Part shown: positions 42,589 through 50,847 of the stretch, piece by piece | How the letters are laid out: each line of letters begins with the position of its first letter | Numbering within the stretch: position 1 is the first letter of the stretch | Source of the DNA: Microbulbifer hydrolyticus | Lineage (GTDB): Bacteria > Pseudomonadota > Gammaproteobacteria > Pseudomonadales > Cellvibrionaceae | NCBI RefSeq assembly: GCF_009931115.1 | Contig: NZ_CP047491.1 | Location: 682,001-746,000 of the forward strand | DNA length: 64,000 bases | Direction: 5' to 3' | Program-made: the position numbers and the translations under genes | Notes under the pieces: generated by a model | Seen by the model: only the letters and a program-made list of their open reading frames with translations | Told to the model about the DNA's origin: nothing | Database searches by the model: none

Positions 42589-44364
42589 ATGGCTGTGAGC
42601 AGAATGGCGGACCGGATTCTCGACCTGCCGGGATTGCTGGAAGACCTGGTGGGACAGGGCTATGTGAGCCGTCTGGAGGCCAACCGCCTGATCGGGACGC
42701 CGCGCAGCGCTGAGCAGGCGCAAATGCACCCGCTTTCGTATATAGCCAGCTGTGAGCTGGAGAATCAGAAGAAGCCTGGCAAGACACTGGATGCCGCCAC
42801 CCTGACCCAGTGGCTGGCGGATACTTCCTCCCACGGCATCTATCATATCGATCCACTCAAGGTGAACGTGGCGGAAGTCACCGAGGTGATGAGCTTCCAG
42901 TTTGCCAAGCGCCACCAGATCCTGTGTGTGGAGGCCTCGAAAGAGATGCTGCTGGTGGCTACCGCGCAGCCCTACACCAGCGGCTGGGAAGAGCAGCTGG
43001 AGCACACCAGCGGCCGCACGGTACAGCGGGTGGTCGCGGACCCGGCGGATATCAAGCGCTACGGCATCGAGTTCTATTCCCTCGCGAACTCCATTTCCGG
43101 TGCCAGCGGCCTCAAGGGCAGCTCCGGCGCCGGCAACTTCGAGCAGCTGCTGGAACTGGGCAATCTGAAGGACCCGGAGGCCAACGACCAGCACATCGTC
43201 AATATCGTCGACTGGCTGTTACAGCACGCCTTCGATCAGCGCGCCAGTGACATCCATATCGAGCCGCGTCGTGGTATCGGCCGTATCCGCTTCCGCATCG
43301 ACGGGGTGCTGCACCCGATTCACGAGTTGCCGGATCAGGTCAACGCCGCCGTCACCAGCCGCCTGAAGATCCTCGGGCGTATGAATGTGGCGGAGAAGCG
43401 CAAACCGCAGGACGGCCGCATCAAGACCAAGCGTCCGGATGGCAGTGAAGTGGAACTGCGCCTTTCGACATTGCCTACCGCCTTCGGGGAAAAGCTGGTG
43501 ATGCGGATCTTCGACCCGGAAGTTCTGGCGCGCTCCTATCACGACCTGGGCCTTGCCGGCGAAGACCTCGCCCGCTGGCACAAAATGCTGGGTCGCCCCA
43601 ATGGCATCGTGCTTGTTACCGGCCCCACCGGTTCCGGTAAAACCACCACGCTTTATACGGCACTGAAGCAGCTGGCCTCCACCGAGGTGAATGTATCCAC
43701 CATCGAAGACCCGATCGAGATGGTGGAGGACAGCTTCAACCAGACCCAGGTGCATCACAGCATCGGCCTCGATTTCGCGGCCGGTATCCGCACCCTGATG
43801 CGCCAGGACCCGGACATCATCATGGTGGGTGAGATCCGCGACCTGGAAACGGCACAGATGGCGGTGCAGGCCGCTCTCACCGGCCACCTGGTGATCTCCA
43901 CCCTGCACACCAACGATGCCCCCACCGCGGTTACGCGACTGCTGGATCTGGGGCTGCCGCACTACCTGCTGAAGTCCACCGTGCTTGGGGTTATGGCCCA
44001 GCGCCTGGTGCGCACCCTGTGTCCCAGTTGCAAGCGCAAGGCGGAAGTGAGTGACGAGGACTGGCAGGCGCTGGTAAAACCCTGGAAGGCACCCAAGCCG
44101 GAGGTGGTGTACCAGCCGGAGGGTTGCCTCGACTGTCGTAACACGGGCTACAAAGGCCGTCAGGGTATCTACGAAATTCTCCCGTTCACCGAGGCTGTAC
44201 AGGCACTGGTGACGCACGATTGTGATTTGCAGCAGGTGCGTCGCCAGGGCATGCGCGAGGGCATGAACAGTTTGCGTCTCTCCGGTGCGCGAAAAGTGGC
44301 GGCGGGTATTACCACCGTACAGGAAGTGCTGCGGGTCGCGCCGCCGCCGGATATCTCTTTCTGA
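42589..44364 (+). CDS. Orphan GspE/PilB-type secretion ATPase
   Basis: 591-residue cytoplasmic hexameric ATPase of the type II secretion/type IV pilus family. It has an N-terminal GSPII_E-like domain (about 60-170), then the ATPase core with Walker A GPTGSGKTTT at 345-354, the Asp box STIEDPIEMVEDSFNQTQV, Walker B DPDIIMVGEIRDLETAQ and the His box TGHLVISTLHTNDAPTAV. A tetracysteine zinc motif is Cys478/481 (CPSC) and Cys513/516 (CLDC). No secretin, pseudopilin or GspF-type gene is next to it, so it is either an orphan or serves a system encoded elsewhere. ATG 42589 is the start used. Confidence 0.9.
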   Translation: MAVSRMADRILDLPGLLEDLVGQGYVSRLEANRLIGTPRSAEQAQMHPLSYIASCELENQKKPGKTLDAATLTQWLADTSSHGIYHIDPLKVNVAEVTEVMSFQFAKRHQILCVEASKEMLLVATAQPYTSGWEEQLEHTSGRTVQRVVADPADIKRYGIEFYSLANSISGASGLKGSSGAGNFEQLLELGNLKDPEANDQHIVNIVDWLLQHAFDQRASDIHIEPRRGIGRIRFRIDGVLHPIHELPDQVNAAVTSRLKILGRMNVAEKRKPQDGRIKTKRPDGSEVELRLSTLPTAFGEKLVMRIFDPEVLARSYHDLGLAGEDLARWHKMLGRPNGIVLVTGPTGSGKTTTLYTALKQLASTEVNVSTIEDPIEMVEDSFNQTQVHHSIGLDFAAGIRTLMRQDPDIIMVGEIRDLETAQMAVQAALTGHLVISTLHTNDAPTAVTRLLDLGLPHYLLKSTVLGVMAQRLVRTLCPSCKRKAEVSDEDWQALVKPWKAPKPEVVYQPEGCLDCRNTGYKGRQGIYEILPFTEAVQALVTHDCDLQQVRRQGMREGMNSLRLSGARKVAAGITTVQEVLRVAPPPDISF

Positions 44365-44471
44365 TGCCGGCGTGGCGGTGAAACGCTTGCAAACTTTTTT
44401 TGTTGCGCCATAGTCGGGAAACCCGGTGTAAAACGGTTGACGATAAAAAGACTGAATAAAGGACTAATCAG

Positions 44472-45374
44472 ATGGCGCTTGAATACGTATTACTGGATGT
44501 TTTTGCCGACGCTCCTTTCCAGGGAACCCAGATCCCGGTGGTGAACCTTGCTGGTCGCTCACTGGACGAGTTGGCAAAGAAGGCGATCGCGAGCGAATTC
44601 CAGCAGACGGAAACCGTGTTTATCGAGCCGGAAAAAACAGTCCCGGCCTGTGTATATAACAGCGCGGGCCAGCAGCGGTTCGGCGCCCATACCATTCTCG
44701 CGGTGTCCTTTATGGCATTTGAGCTGGGCCTGGCCAAAAGTGAAGGCAGCTTTGCCTCTTTCCTGCTGCAGCAGGACAGCGGACTGATCGAAAGCTTTAT
44801 TGACGACAACGAAGGTAGCCCCGGTAATATCCAGTTTGCGCGTGTGCTGTCACCCACCGTGGATCGCTACACCCCGGAAGTGTCCCGCCTCGCCGCGGCA
44901 CTGAATACCGGGGAAAAACATATTTCGTTCAGCAAGTACCGGCCCGCCGTAGTGAGTGTGGATACGCCGACCCTGATTGTGCCTTTTACCCGCCCCGAGC
45001 ATGTCCTGGCTGCCAGTCTCAATCACGATCGCTGGGCGGAATTACTGGGTGACATGTACACGTCGGAGCTGTTTCTGTTTGCACCTGGTTCGATTACCGG
45101 CGGTACAGAGTTTCACGGCCGCCTGCTGAACCCGAATCTGGCAAAAGACGTCTACCCGCCCATCGGCAATGTGATGCCGGAGTTTATCGCCTATCTTGCC
45201 GAGCAGCAGGAAACCGTCGCGGGCACCCACACATTTTCTGTGGATCGCGGCAGCGAGGACACTCGCAAGAGTGTGCTGCATGTGGAGTTTGATAAAAAGG
45301 CGGGCAAGGAAGTGCGCTGCCGCATCGGCGGCAAGGTGATCAAGATGGGAGAGGGCAAGCTGTTCTATTCCTGA
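44472..45374 (+). CDS. PhzF-family protein (second copy, divergent subgroup)
   Basis: 300 residues of the PhzF family. The catalytic-site Glu47 is in FQQTETVFI, and the start MALEYVLLDVFADAPFQGTQIPVVNL fits the family. The Cys/His motif seen in other members (CGHATL) is replaced here by FGAHTILAVSFMA. The middle carries SKYRPAVVSVDTPTLIVPFTRPE and the end GSEDTRKSVLHVEFDKKAGKEVRCRIGGKVIKMGEG. It differs strongly from the PhzF at 39492 and so is an ancient paralogue, not a recent duplicate. It is monocistronic, closed by a terminator. Confidence 0.85.
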   Translation: MALEYVLLDVFADAPFQGTQIPVVNLAGRSLDELAKKAIASEFQQTETVFIEPEKTVPACVYNSAGQQRFGAHTILAVSFMAFELGLAKSEGSFASFLLQQDSGLIESFIDDNEGSPGNIQFARVLSPTVDRYTPEVSRLAAALNTGEKHISFSKYRPAVVSVDTPTLIVPFTRPEHVLAASLNHDRWAELLGDMYTSELFLFAPGSITGGTEFHGRLLNPNLAKDVYPPIGNVMPEFIAYLAEQQETVAGTHTFSVDRGSEDTRKSVLHVEFDKKAGKEVRCRIGGKVIKMGEGKLFYS

Positions 45375-45402
45375 CCTTTGCTGGCAATAAACAGCAGCCA
45401 AT

Positions 45403-45430
45403 AAAAAACCGCGCCGTTGCGCGGTTTTTT
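45403..45430. terminator. Bidirectional terminator between PhzF gene and DUF4340 gene
   Basis: Stem AAAAAACCGCGC / GCGCGGTTTTTT with a CGTT loop between two convergent genes. Confidence 0.94.
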
Positions 45431-45444
45431 TATTGGCGAAGGGG

Positions 45445-46416
45445 TTATGCTGCCGGATCTTCCGTATCCTCCTGTTCCTCGCCTTCGGCGGTCTGTTCCT
45501 TTTCCTCCCGTTCCACTAGTACCAGGTCGTCGTGGCGTTTGTTCACCACGCGCTCGAAATCGTATTTGGCGATCTCGAAAACCTGTTCCCGGTCGTTCCG
45601 CCGCACATAGTATTTGTTGTCGGCCTGGGCGAAGTGATAGCGCAGCTCACCGCGCTCGGACTGCACCACGATTTCCGTTTCCTCGACATCGGGTATTTCC
45701 TCTGCGGGTGAGGTAACACGCAGTTTCTCCAGGGCGCTGGCGAGCTCGCGGGATTTTCCGGGATCAACCGCGGGCACAACGATTTCTTTGCCGTCGCTAT
45801 TTGCCGTGGCAAATTTCCAGTTGTCACCATTTTTGCGCAGCTGATAGTCCGGTCCCTCGATACGCTCGATATCGCCGGCGGCCAGCAGGGTTTTATCCAG
45901 CCAGCTGCCCGCGTTTTCCGGCAGGTCGAAGCTGTTTAGCTCCACCGCATAGATGGCGTCGTCATCGGCGCGGCGCACATGCACCTTGCGGAAACCCGGT
46001 GAGGTACCTACAAGCAACTCCGCAGTCGGCGTGTCACCGTCCGTGGTGTACAGCTTGAGGTGTTTGCGGAATTTGTCTTCCGCTACTTCAAAGCGCTCGC
46101 GCGCGCTGTTGCTGGTGGCCACCGGCCAGTTGCCTTTGAGCGCAGTGAGTTTTGCGAGCAGAGTATCGAGCTTGTCGCTGTCGACCGGCAGATCGTGCAG
46201 GTCCGGCAGCTGCCACTGGCCGTCTTTTTTCACCAGCGTCACACGTTCGTCGTCGCCGGCAATTTCCAGTCGCTTGAGCGCATCGGTTTTGGTCTGCACC
46301 AGTTGGGTCTGTTGTGCCTGCGCCTGATTGCGTGCGCTTGTATTCCAGAACAGGCCCGCGGCCAGTACCAGCTGCAGTGCCAGCACGCCGCTCAATGCCA
46401 TTTGCAGATTTTTCAT
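45445..46416 (-). CDS. DUF4340 protein, third gene of a Gld-type ABC operon
   Basis: 323 residues. An N-terminal membrane anchor MKNLQMALSGVLALQLVLAAGLFWN is followed by repeats of a beta-rich DUF4340 unit (LEIAGDDERVTLVKKDGQWQLPDL and later IERIEGPDYQLRKNGDNWKFATA). The C-terminus is highly acidic (VEREEKEQTAEGEEQEDTEDPAA). It is probably periplasmic. DUF4340 proteins are commonly encoded after GldG-type genes. ATG 46416 has GGAGGAA upstream; the stop of the preceding gene lies 14 bp away. Confidence 0.85.
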   Translation of the reverse strand: MKNLQMALSGVLALQLVLAAGLFWNTSARNQAQAQQTQLVQTKTDALKRLEIAGDDERVTLVKKDGQWQLPDLHDLPVDSDKLDTLLAKLTALKGNWPVATSNSARERFEVAEDKFRKHLKLYTTDGDTPTAELLVGTSPGFRKVHVRRADDDAIYAVELNSFDLPENAGSWLDKTLLAAGDIERIEGPDYQLRKNGDNWKFATANSDGKEIVVPAVDPGKSRELASALEKLRVTSPAEEIPDVEETEIVVQSERGELRYHFAQADNKYYVRRNDREQVFEIAKYDFERVVNKRHDDLVLVEREEKEQTAEGEEQEDTEDPAA

Positions 46417-46430
46417 ATTACGGTTCCTCC

Positions 46431-49343
46431 TCAGCCGGCCAGCAGCTGCTGGTAGCGCTGCTGGCGGGCGCGACTGCGCAGGGTCTGGATAAGGGCGACG
46501 ATGCCCAGCGCCAGCAGTGCGCAGATATAGTTCAGGGTTTCCCAGAACAGACGGCTGTCCTGCTCCATGGGCGGCAGGGTGCGGTTGAAGTGGCCGCGGG
46601 CGCGGATGCCGAGCAGGCCTGCGTCCTCAAGAGACCAGTCGACGCTGTTGGCCGCCAGTTGCAGGGTGTTGAGGTAGTCGCCGCCCGCGGCCGCGCCGCT
46701 CATGCGCACCACCTGATCGCGCAGGAAGTCATTCGACGCGAACAGGATGATGCGCGCGGACTCCGGCGAACGGCTGATCTGGCTGGGCAGGTTTTCCAGT
46801 TTGGTGGCGTCACTCGCGCTGTCGGCTTCGCCTTCGGGCTGCTCTTCTGGTTGTTGTGCCAGCGGCGAGGGTTTGCCGGCGAAGTAGGAATCAAAGCGTC
46901 CGGCACTCACCACACCCAGCAGCTGCGACGCGCGCTCGCCCTCCGGGGTGAAGGCGCTGATCTGCCCGTCCACATAGCGCGGCATCACGCTGGTACTGCT
47001 GGACAGCCAGGACTCCTCCGAGCTGTGCAGCAGCGGGGTGATGGTGCGCTGTGCAGACTTCTCGTCGTCCACACGGATCGGCGAGGCCCAGCTCAGGGTG
47101 GCCTGGGGCAGGTTACCGGTGATGGGGTTGTCGGCGTTCAGGCCGTCGCCGCGCACGTCGATAAAGTAGGGGTAGTCCAGCATGCGCAGTTCCTGCAGCT
47201 GGAAACCGCCCACATTGCGGGTGACCGGCACCGGGAAGGCACTGTTCTGTGGGTCCAGCACCAGTTGGTTGTCCACCTTCAGGCCCATGTGTTCGAGCCA
47301 GGGTTCCAGGCCGCTGTTGACCCGATTCAGGCTCAGGCTGCGGTTGGACAGGTTGGCGCTGTAGGGGGAGGTGGCGGCAATCACGGTGCCACCTTGCATC
47401 AGGAACTGGTCCACCGCATACAGGGCTTTTTCGCTCAGGTTGCGCGGCGCCAGAAGCATCAGGATATCCGCGTTGCCGGACACGCGACCATCGCTCAGGT
47501 CCTCGCGCTCCACGTTCAGCTCGGCGCCGAGCAAGGTTTCCAGCTGGCTGAAGCGGGCACCACCACCCATCCCCCGGCTGAAATCGTCTGCGGGTGTCAC
47601 CAGTGCGACGGTCTTGGTAAAGCCGCTGGCAAAGCGCTTGATGCCCGCTTCCAGGTTGCGCTCGAAAGTGTCCGCGCTGAGGTCGTCCAGCGGGATTTGC
47701 ACGATCTGCTCATCGCGGGCGAGGGTCAGGTAGAAATAGAAGGGGCGGCCGACCAGGCTCGCGGCCATGGGCTGGAAGCCATAGTCCTCGGCAATCTGCT
47801 GCGCCACCACACCGCCATCCGCTTGCGGGTCGATGAACTCGACGCTCAGGCGATCACCGGCGTCCGCCTGTATTTTTTCCACGGATTCACGGATGGTCTG
47901 CTTGAACTCCGCCAGCTGTTCGGGCAATTGCTCGTCGGCGGAAACATAGGCGGTAAACGTCAGCTTGCCCTGCACCGTGTCGAACAGGTTGCCCTCGCTC
48001 TGGTAGCTCTGCAGGACTTTCTTGATCGCGCGGGTGAGGTCGTACTCCGGGTTGCGCAGTTGCACGTCGATGTCCGCCTCGCGCTCTGCATTCACCTCGA
48101 TCAGGTCGCGGAAGCCCAGTACCTCGTACTCGTCGCCGTACTGCACCAGCACATCGAAATAGGAGCTGACGATGGAAGCCTGGTAGCGGTCCGCCACCTG
48201 GAAGGGCACCGGTGCGATACCGTATTTGCGGTTGGCTTCTTCCTCCAGTTCCGGCTCCTGTGTCGGGTCAATGATCTCCACCCGCACGCGGCCGTCGCCG
48301 GCCACCTCGTACTCCCGCAGCAGGTCGCGCATCTGCGGTACCAGCGGGGCGAGCAGCGGATGGGTTTTGCCGCTGAAATAGCCGCGGATCAGCAGCGGTT
48401 CCTGCAGCTGGTTGAGGTACTGCTCGGTGGCCGGGGAGATGGAATACAGGTTGCCCTCGGTCACATCCGCGCGCAGGGATTTCAATTGCCCCAGCCACAG
48501 GTTGGCGCCCAGGGCATTGACCACCAGCAGCGCGGTAACCGCGTGCCAGGCGCGGCGATGCTGGCGGTCGCCGCTGGCGGCCCAGCGCTCGCGCTCCAGT
48601 ACCAGGGTGTTGAGGGCCAGGAACACCGCGCACAGGCTCAGGTAGTAGTAGAGGTCCGGCAGGTCGATGACGCCGCGGGTGATGGCATCAAAGCGCGCAC
48701 CGGTGCTGAGACTGCGCAGCCACTCGCCGGCGCTGTTGCCGAAAAAGTCGGTGAGCAGCGGTGTGCCGATCAGATAGAACACTCCGCACATGGCGGAAGC
48801 CACGATCAGGCTGACGATCTGGTTGCTGGCGCGGGCGGAGACGAACAAGCCGATGCTGAGATACGCCGCACCCAGTAAAAAGGTGGCAAGATAGCCGGCC
48901 CACACCGGTCCCCAGTCCAGCTCGCCGATCAGCGCCACGGTGATCGGCAGCGGCAGGGTGATGGCCAGCGCAATACCGAGCAGTACAAGGCAGGCGACAA
49001 ATTTGCCCACCACAAACTGCCACAGGGGCGCGGGCTGGGTGAGGATATGTTCCAGGGTGCCCTTGGCGCGCTCGTCGCTCCACAGACGCATGGTGAGTGC
49101 GCTACTGAGGAATATCAGCAGCAGCGGCATCCACTCGAACAGCGGGCGCACGTCGGCGATATTGCGGGCAAAAAAGGCCTCGCCCCAGAAAAACACGAAC
49201 AGGCTTACCGCGGCAAAGGTGGCGAGAAACAGATAGGCCACCGGCGAGGCGAAAAACAGGGTGAGCTCTTTGGCGGCGACGCGCTGCATCAGCTGCTTGC
49301 CGCTGACCGGGGGCGTGTTACGGGGATTGTTATCAGGCCGCAT
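46431..49343 (-). CDS. Fused ABC-2 permease / GldG-type auxiliary protein
   Basis: 970-residue inner-membrane protein joining two parts that are separate in Bacteroidetes gliding clusters. Residues about 15-265 are a six-helix ABC-2 permease (GldF-like, with TMRLWSDERAKGTLEHILTQPAPLWQFVVGKF). Residues about 285-930 are an ABC-type auxiliary GldG-like region with two domain repeats (RGYFSGKTHPLLAPLVPQMRDLLREYE and AIKKVLQSYQSEG), and a last helix closes the C-terminus. The start at 49343 overlaps the ATPase stop by 11 bp. The exported substrate is unknown; no gliding motors or GldK/L/M genes are near. Confidence 0.88.
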   Translation of the reverse strand: MRPDNNPRNTPPVSGKQLMQRVAAKELTLFFASPVAYLFLATFAAVSLFVFFWGEAFFARNIADVRPLFEWMPLLLIFLSSALTMRLWSDERAKGTLEHILTQPAPLWQFVVGKFVACLVLLGIALAITLPLPITVALIGELDWGPVWAGYLATFLLGAAYLSIGLFVSARASNQIVSLIVASAMCGVFYLIGTPLLTDFFGNSAGEWLRSLSTGARFDAITRGVIDLPDLYYYLSLCAVFLALNTLVLERERWAASGDRQHRRAWHAVTALLVVNALGANLWLGQLKSLRADVTEGNLYSISPATEQYLNQLQEPLLIRGYFSGKTHPLLAPLVPQMRDLLREYEVAGDGRVRVEIIDPTQEPELEEEANRKYGIAPVPFQVADRYQASIVSSYFDVLVQYGDEYEVLGFRDLIEVNAEREADIDVQLRNPEYDLTRAIKKVLQSYQSEGNLFDTVQGKLTFTAYVSADEQLPEQLAEFKQTIRESVEKIQADAGDRLSVEFIDPQADGGVVAQQIAEDYGFQPMAASLVGRPFYFYLTLARDEQIVQIPLDDLSADTFERNLEAGIKRFASGFTKTVALVTPADDFSRGMGGGARFSQLETLLGAELNVEREDLSDGRVSGNADILMLLAPRNLSEKALYAVDQFLMQGGTVIAATSPYSANLSNRSLSLNRVNSGLEPWLEHMGLKVDNQLVLDPQNSAFPVPVTRNVGGFQLQELRMLDYPYFIDVRGDGLNADNPITGNLPQATLSWASPIRVDDEKSAQRTITPLLHSSEESWLSSSTSVMPRYVDGQISAFTPEGERASQLLGVVSAGRFDSYFAGKPSPLAQQPEEQPEGEADSASDATKLENLPSQISRSPESARIILFASNDFLRDQVVRMSGAAAGGDYLNTLQLAANSVDWSLEDAGLLGIRARGHFNRTLPPMEQDSRLFWETLNYICALLALGIVALIQTLRSRARQQRYQQLLAG

Positions 49344-50292
49344 TATCCAGTGCCTCCGTTTTTTCGTCTTTGCTGTTTTCATTTACCTGGCGGAACAGGC
49401 TTTCCAGGTCCCGCTGTTCCGGCTGCAGGCGATAGAGCTCGCCGCCGGCGGCGATCAGGGTGCGGGCGATCACCGCGCTGGCACTGCGCAGGTTGGCGTC
49501 CTCATTAAGCAGGATGCGGAACTGCCCGGCGCTCTTCTGTGGCTCGATGCGCTCTATGCCGTCTTCCTTGCCGAGGCGGCCGAGGACTTCGCGGGCGTCG
49601 GTGGCGGAGGTTTCAAGCAGGATGCTGTTGGCGCGGCGCAGCTGGTCGAGGTTTTCGTCCACCGCGAGGCGGCCGCGGTGGATGATCAGCACGCGGTCAC
49701 ACAGGGCTTCCACTTCCTGCATGATGTGGGTGGAGAGGATGACGGTGGCTTCGCGGGCGATGTCTTTGATCAGTGCGCGCATCTGCCGGGTCTGTGTGGG
49801 ATCGAGGCCATTGGTGGGCTCATCCAGGATCAGCAGGCGCGGACGCCCGAGAATGGCCTGGGCGACGCCGACGCGCTGTTTGTAACCGCGCGACAGGGTG
49901 TGGATGCGCGCGTGCAGTTTGTCCGCCAGTTCGGTGGCTGTGAGGGCGCGGCGGATTTCGTCGATTTTTTCCTGGCCGTCGAGGCCTTTTAGTGAGGCGG
50001 CGTAGTCGAGGTAGTCGGCGACGGTCATTTCGCCATACACCGGCAAGTTCTCTGGCAGGTAGCCCAGTTGCCGTTGCAGGGTTTTGGGCTTGTCGGCCAT
50101 GCTGATGCCATCAATCTTTACGCTGCCGGTATCCGGTTCGAGATAGCCGGAGAGCATTTTCATGATGGTGGTTTTACCGGCGCCGTTGTGGCCGAGCAGG
50201 CCGACAATTTCGCCTTTGCCAATATTAAAACTGACGCCGTCTACGGCTTTGAAGTCGCCATAGCAACGGCTGAGGTGGGTGACTTCCAGCAC
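49333..50292 (-). CDS. ABC transporter ATP-binding protein (GldA-like)
   Basis: 319-residue cytoplasmic ATPase. Walker A is GHNGAGKTT (about 34-42), the signature is LSRGYKQRVGVAQAILG, Walker B is LLILDEPTNGLDPTQ, and the switch His is in STHIMQEVEALCD. A C-terminal regulatory domain of about 90 residues follows (LETSATDAREVLGRLGKEDG). It is the first gene of a three-gene unit with the fused GldF-GldG protein and the DUF4340 protein, which together form a complete ABC-2 type transporter or remodelling complex. Confidence 0.92.
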   Translation of the reverse strand: MLEVTHLSRCYGDFKAVDGVSFNIGKGEIVGLLGHNGAGKTTIMKMLSGYLEPDTGSVKIDGISMADKPKTLQRQLGYLPENLPVYGEMTVADYLDYAASLKGLDGQEKIDEIRRALTATELADKLHARIHTLSRGYKQRVGVAQAILGRPRLLILDEPTNGLDPTQTRQMRALIKDIAREATVILSTHIMQEVEALCDRVLIIHRGRLAVDENLDQLRRANSILLETSATDAREVLGRLGKEDGIERIEPQKSAGQFRILLNEDANLRSASAVIARTLIAAGGELYRLQPEQRDLESLFRQVNENSKDEKTEALDNAA

Positions 50293-50357
50293 CTTGTCCT
50301 CCTTTTGATTTGGTTGTCAGGGGGTGGTGGTAAAACTTCGGGGTTTTAATCAGCTCC

Positions 50358-50484
50358 GTGGCGGCGCCGCTGTCCGGTACAGCTTTGCGAGACACGCGGT
50401 GAACCCTTCCATGGGGCTCTGCACCGCCATCCATGGCGGTGAAGGTCTCGCAAAGCTGTACCGGACATCGACGCCTTCGCGCGA
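50358..50484. repeat. Palindromic dispersed element, copy B
   Basis: Left flank GTGGCGGCGCCGCTGTCCGG, then 23 bp arms at 50371-50393 and 50445-50467 (TGTCCGGTACAG.../...CTGTACCGGACA) around a 51 bp centre. The centre itself holds a hairpin CACCGCCAT-CC-ATGGCGGTG (50422-50441). The right flank TCGACGCCTTCGCG matches that of copy A except for two bases. It lies just upstream of the ABC ATPase start and the glnE region. Confidence 0.93.
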
Positions 50485-50847
50485 AGTGATGTGATACTTT
50501 TTCGAAAGTGATTACGGCGGCGGACGCGAGATGGGCAGGTAGATAGGCACGCGTCGCATGGGGCAGCGACAGGTTGCCGCGGCCCGGGGGAGATAGAGAA
50601 ACTGGTGATGATTCGTGTAATCAGTCGAAATAGTCATGCTCGTAAAACGGGTCGGCCCGCAATAAAAACAAGGTTCAGACGAAAGATCGTTGGGTGTTGA
50701 TCGTGGCTTAGATAGGGCCGGTTTGGAAAAGTTCAAGGCGCGGATCTGCACCGGTGAGGAATCCGGTGACGGCCGGTGTACACTTTGGGTTTCGCCGCTT
50801 TTTTGTGGCCACTAAACTCGCCGTTCAGGATTTAGATGGAGTCGCCC
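50485..50847. promoter_or_regulatory. Intergenic region upstream of glnE
   Basis: About 360 bp between the palindromic element and the glnE start. I see no convincing gene or terminator. It should contain the glnE promoter. Confidence 0.4.

Noticed and set aside
44365..44410. A possible fourth copy of the palindromic element near GTGGCGG and TTGCAAACTT
   Set aside because: The match is short and lacks paired arms and the right flank.
46314..48878. An 854-codon open frame on the plus strand opposite the GldF-GldG gene
   Set aside because: It is a GC-driven antisense shadow; the minus-strand protein has clear permease and GldG motifs.
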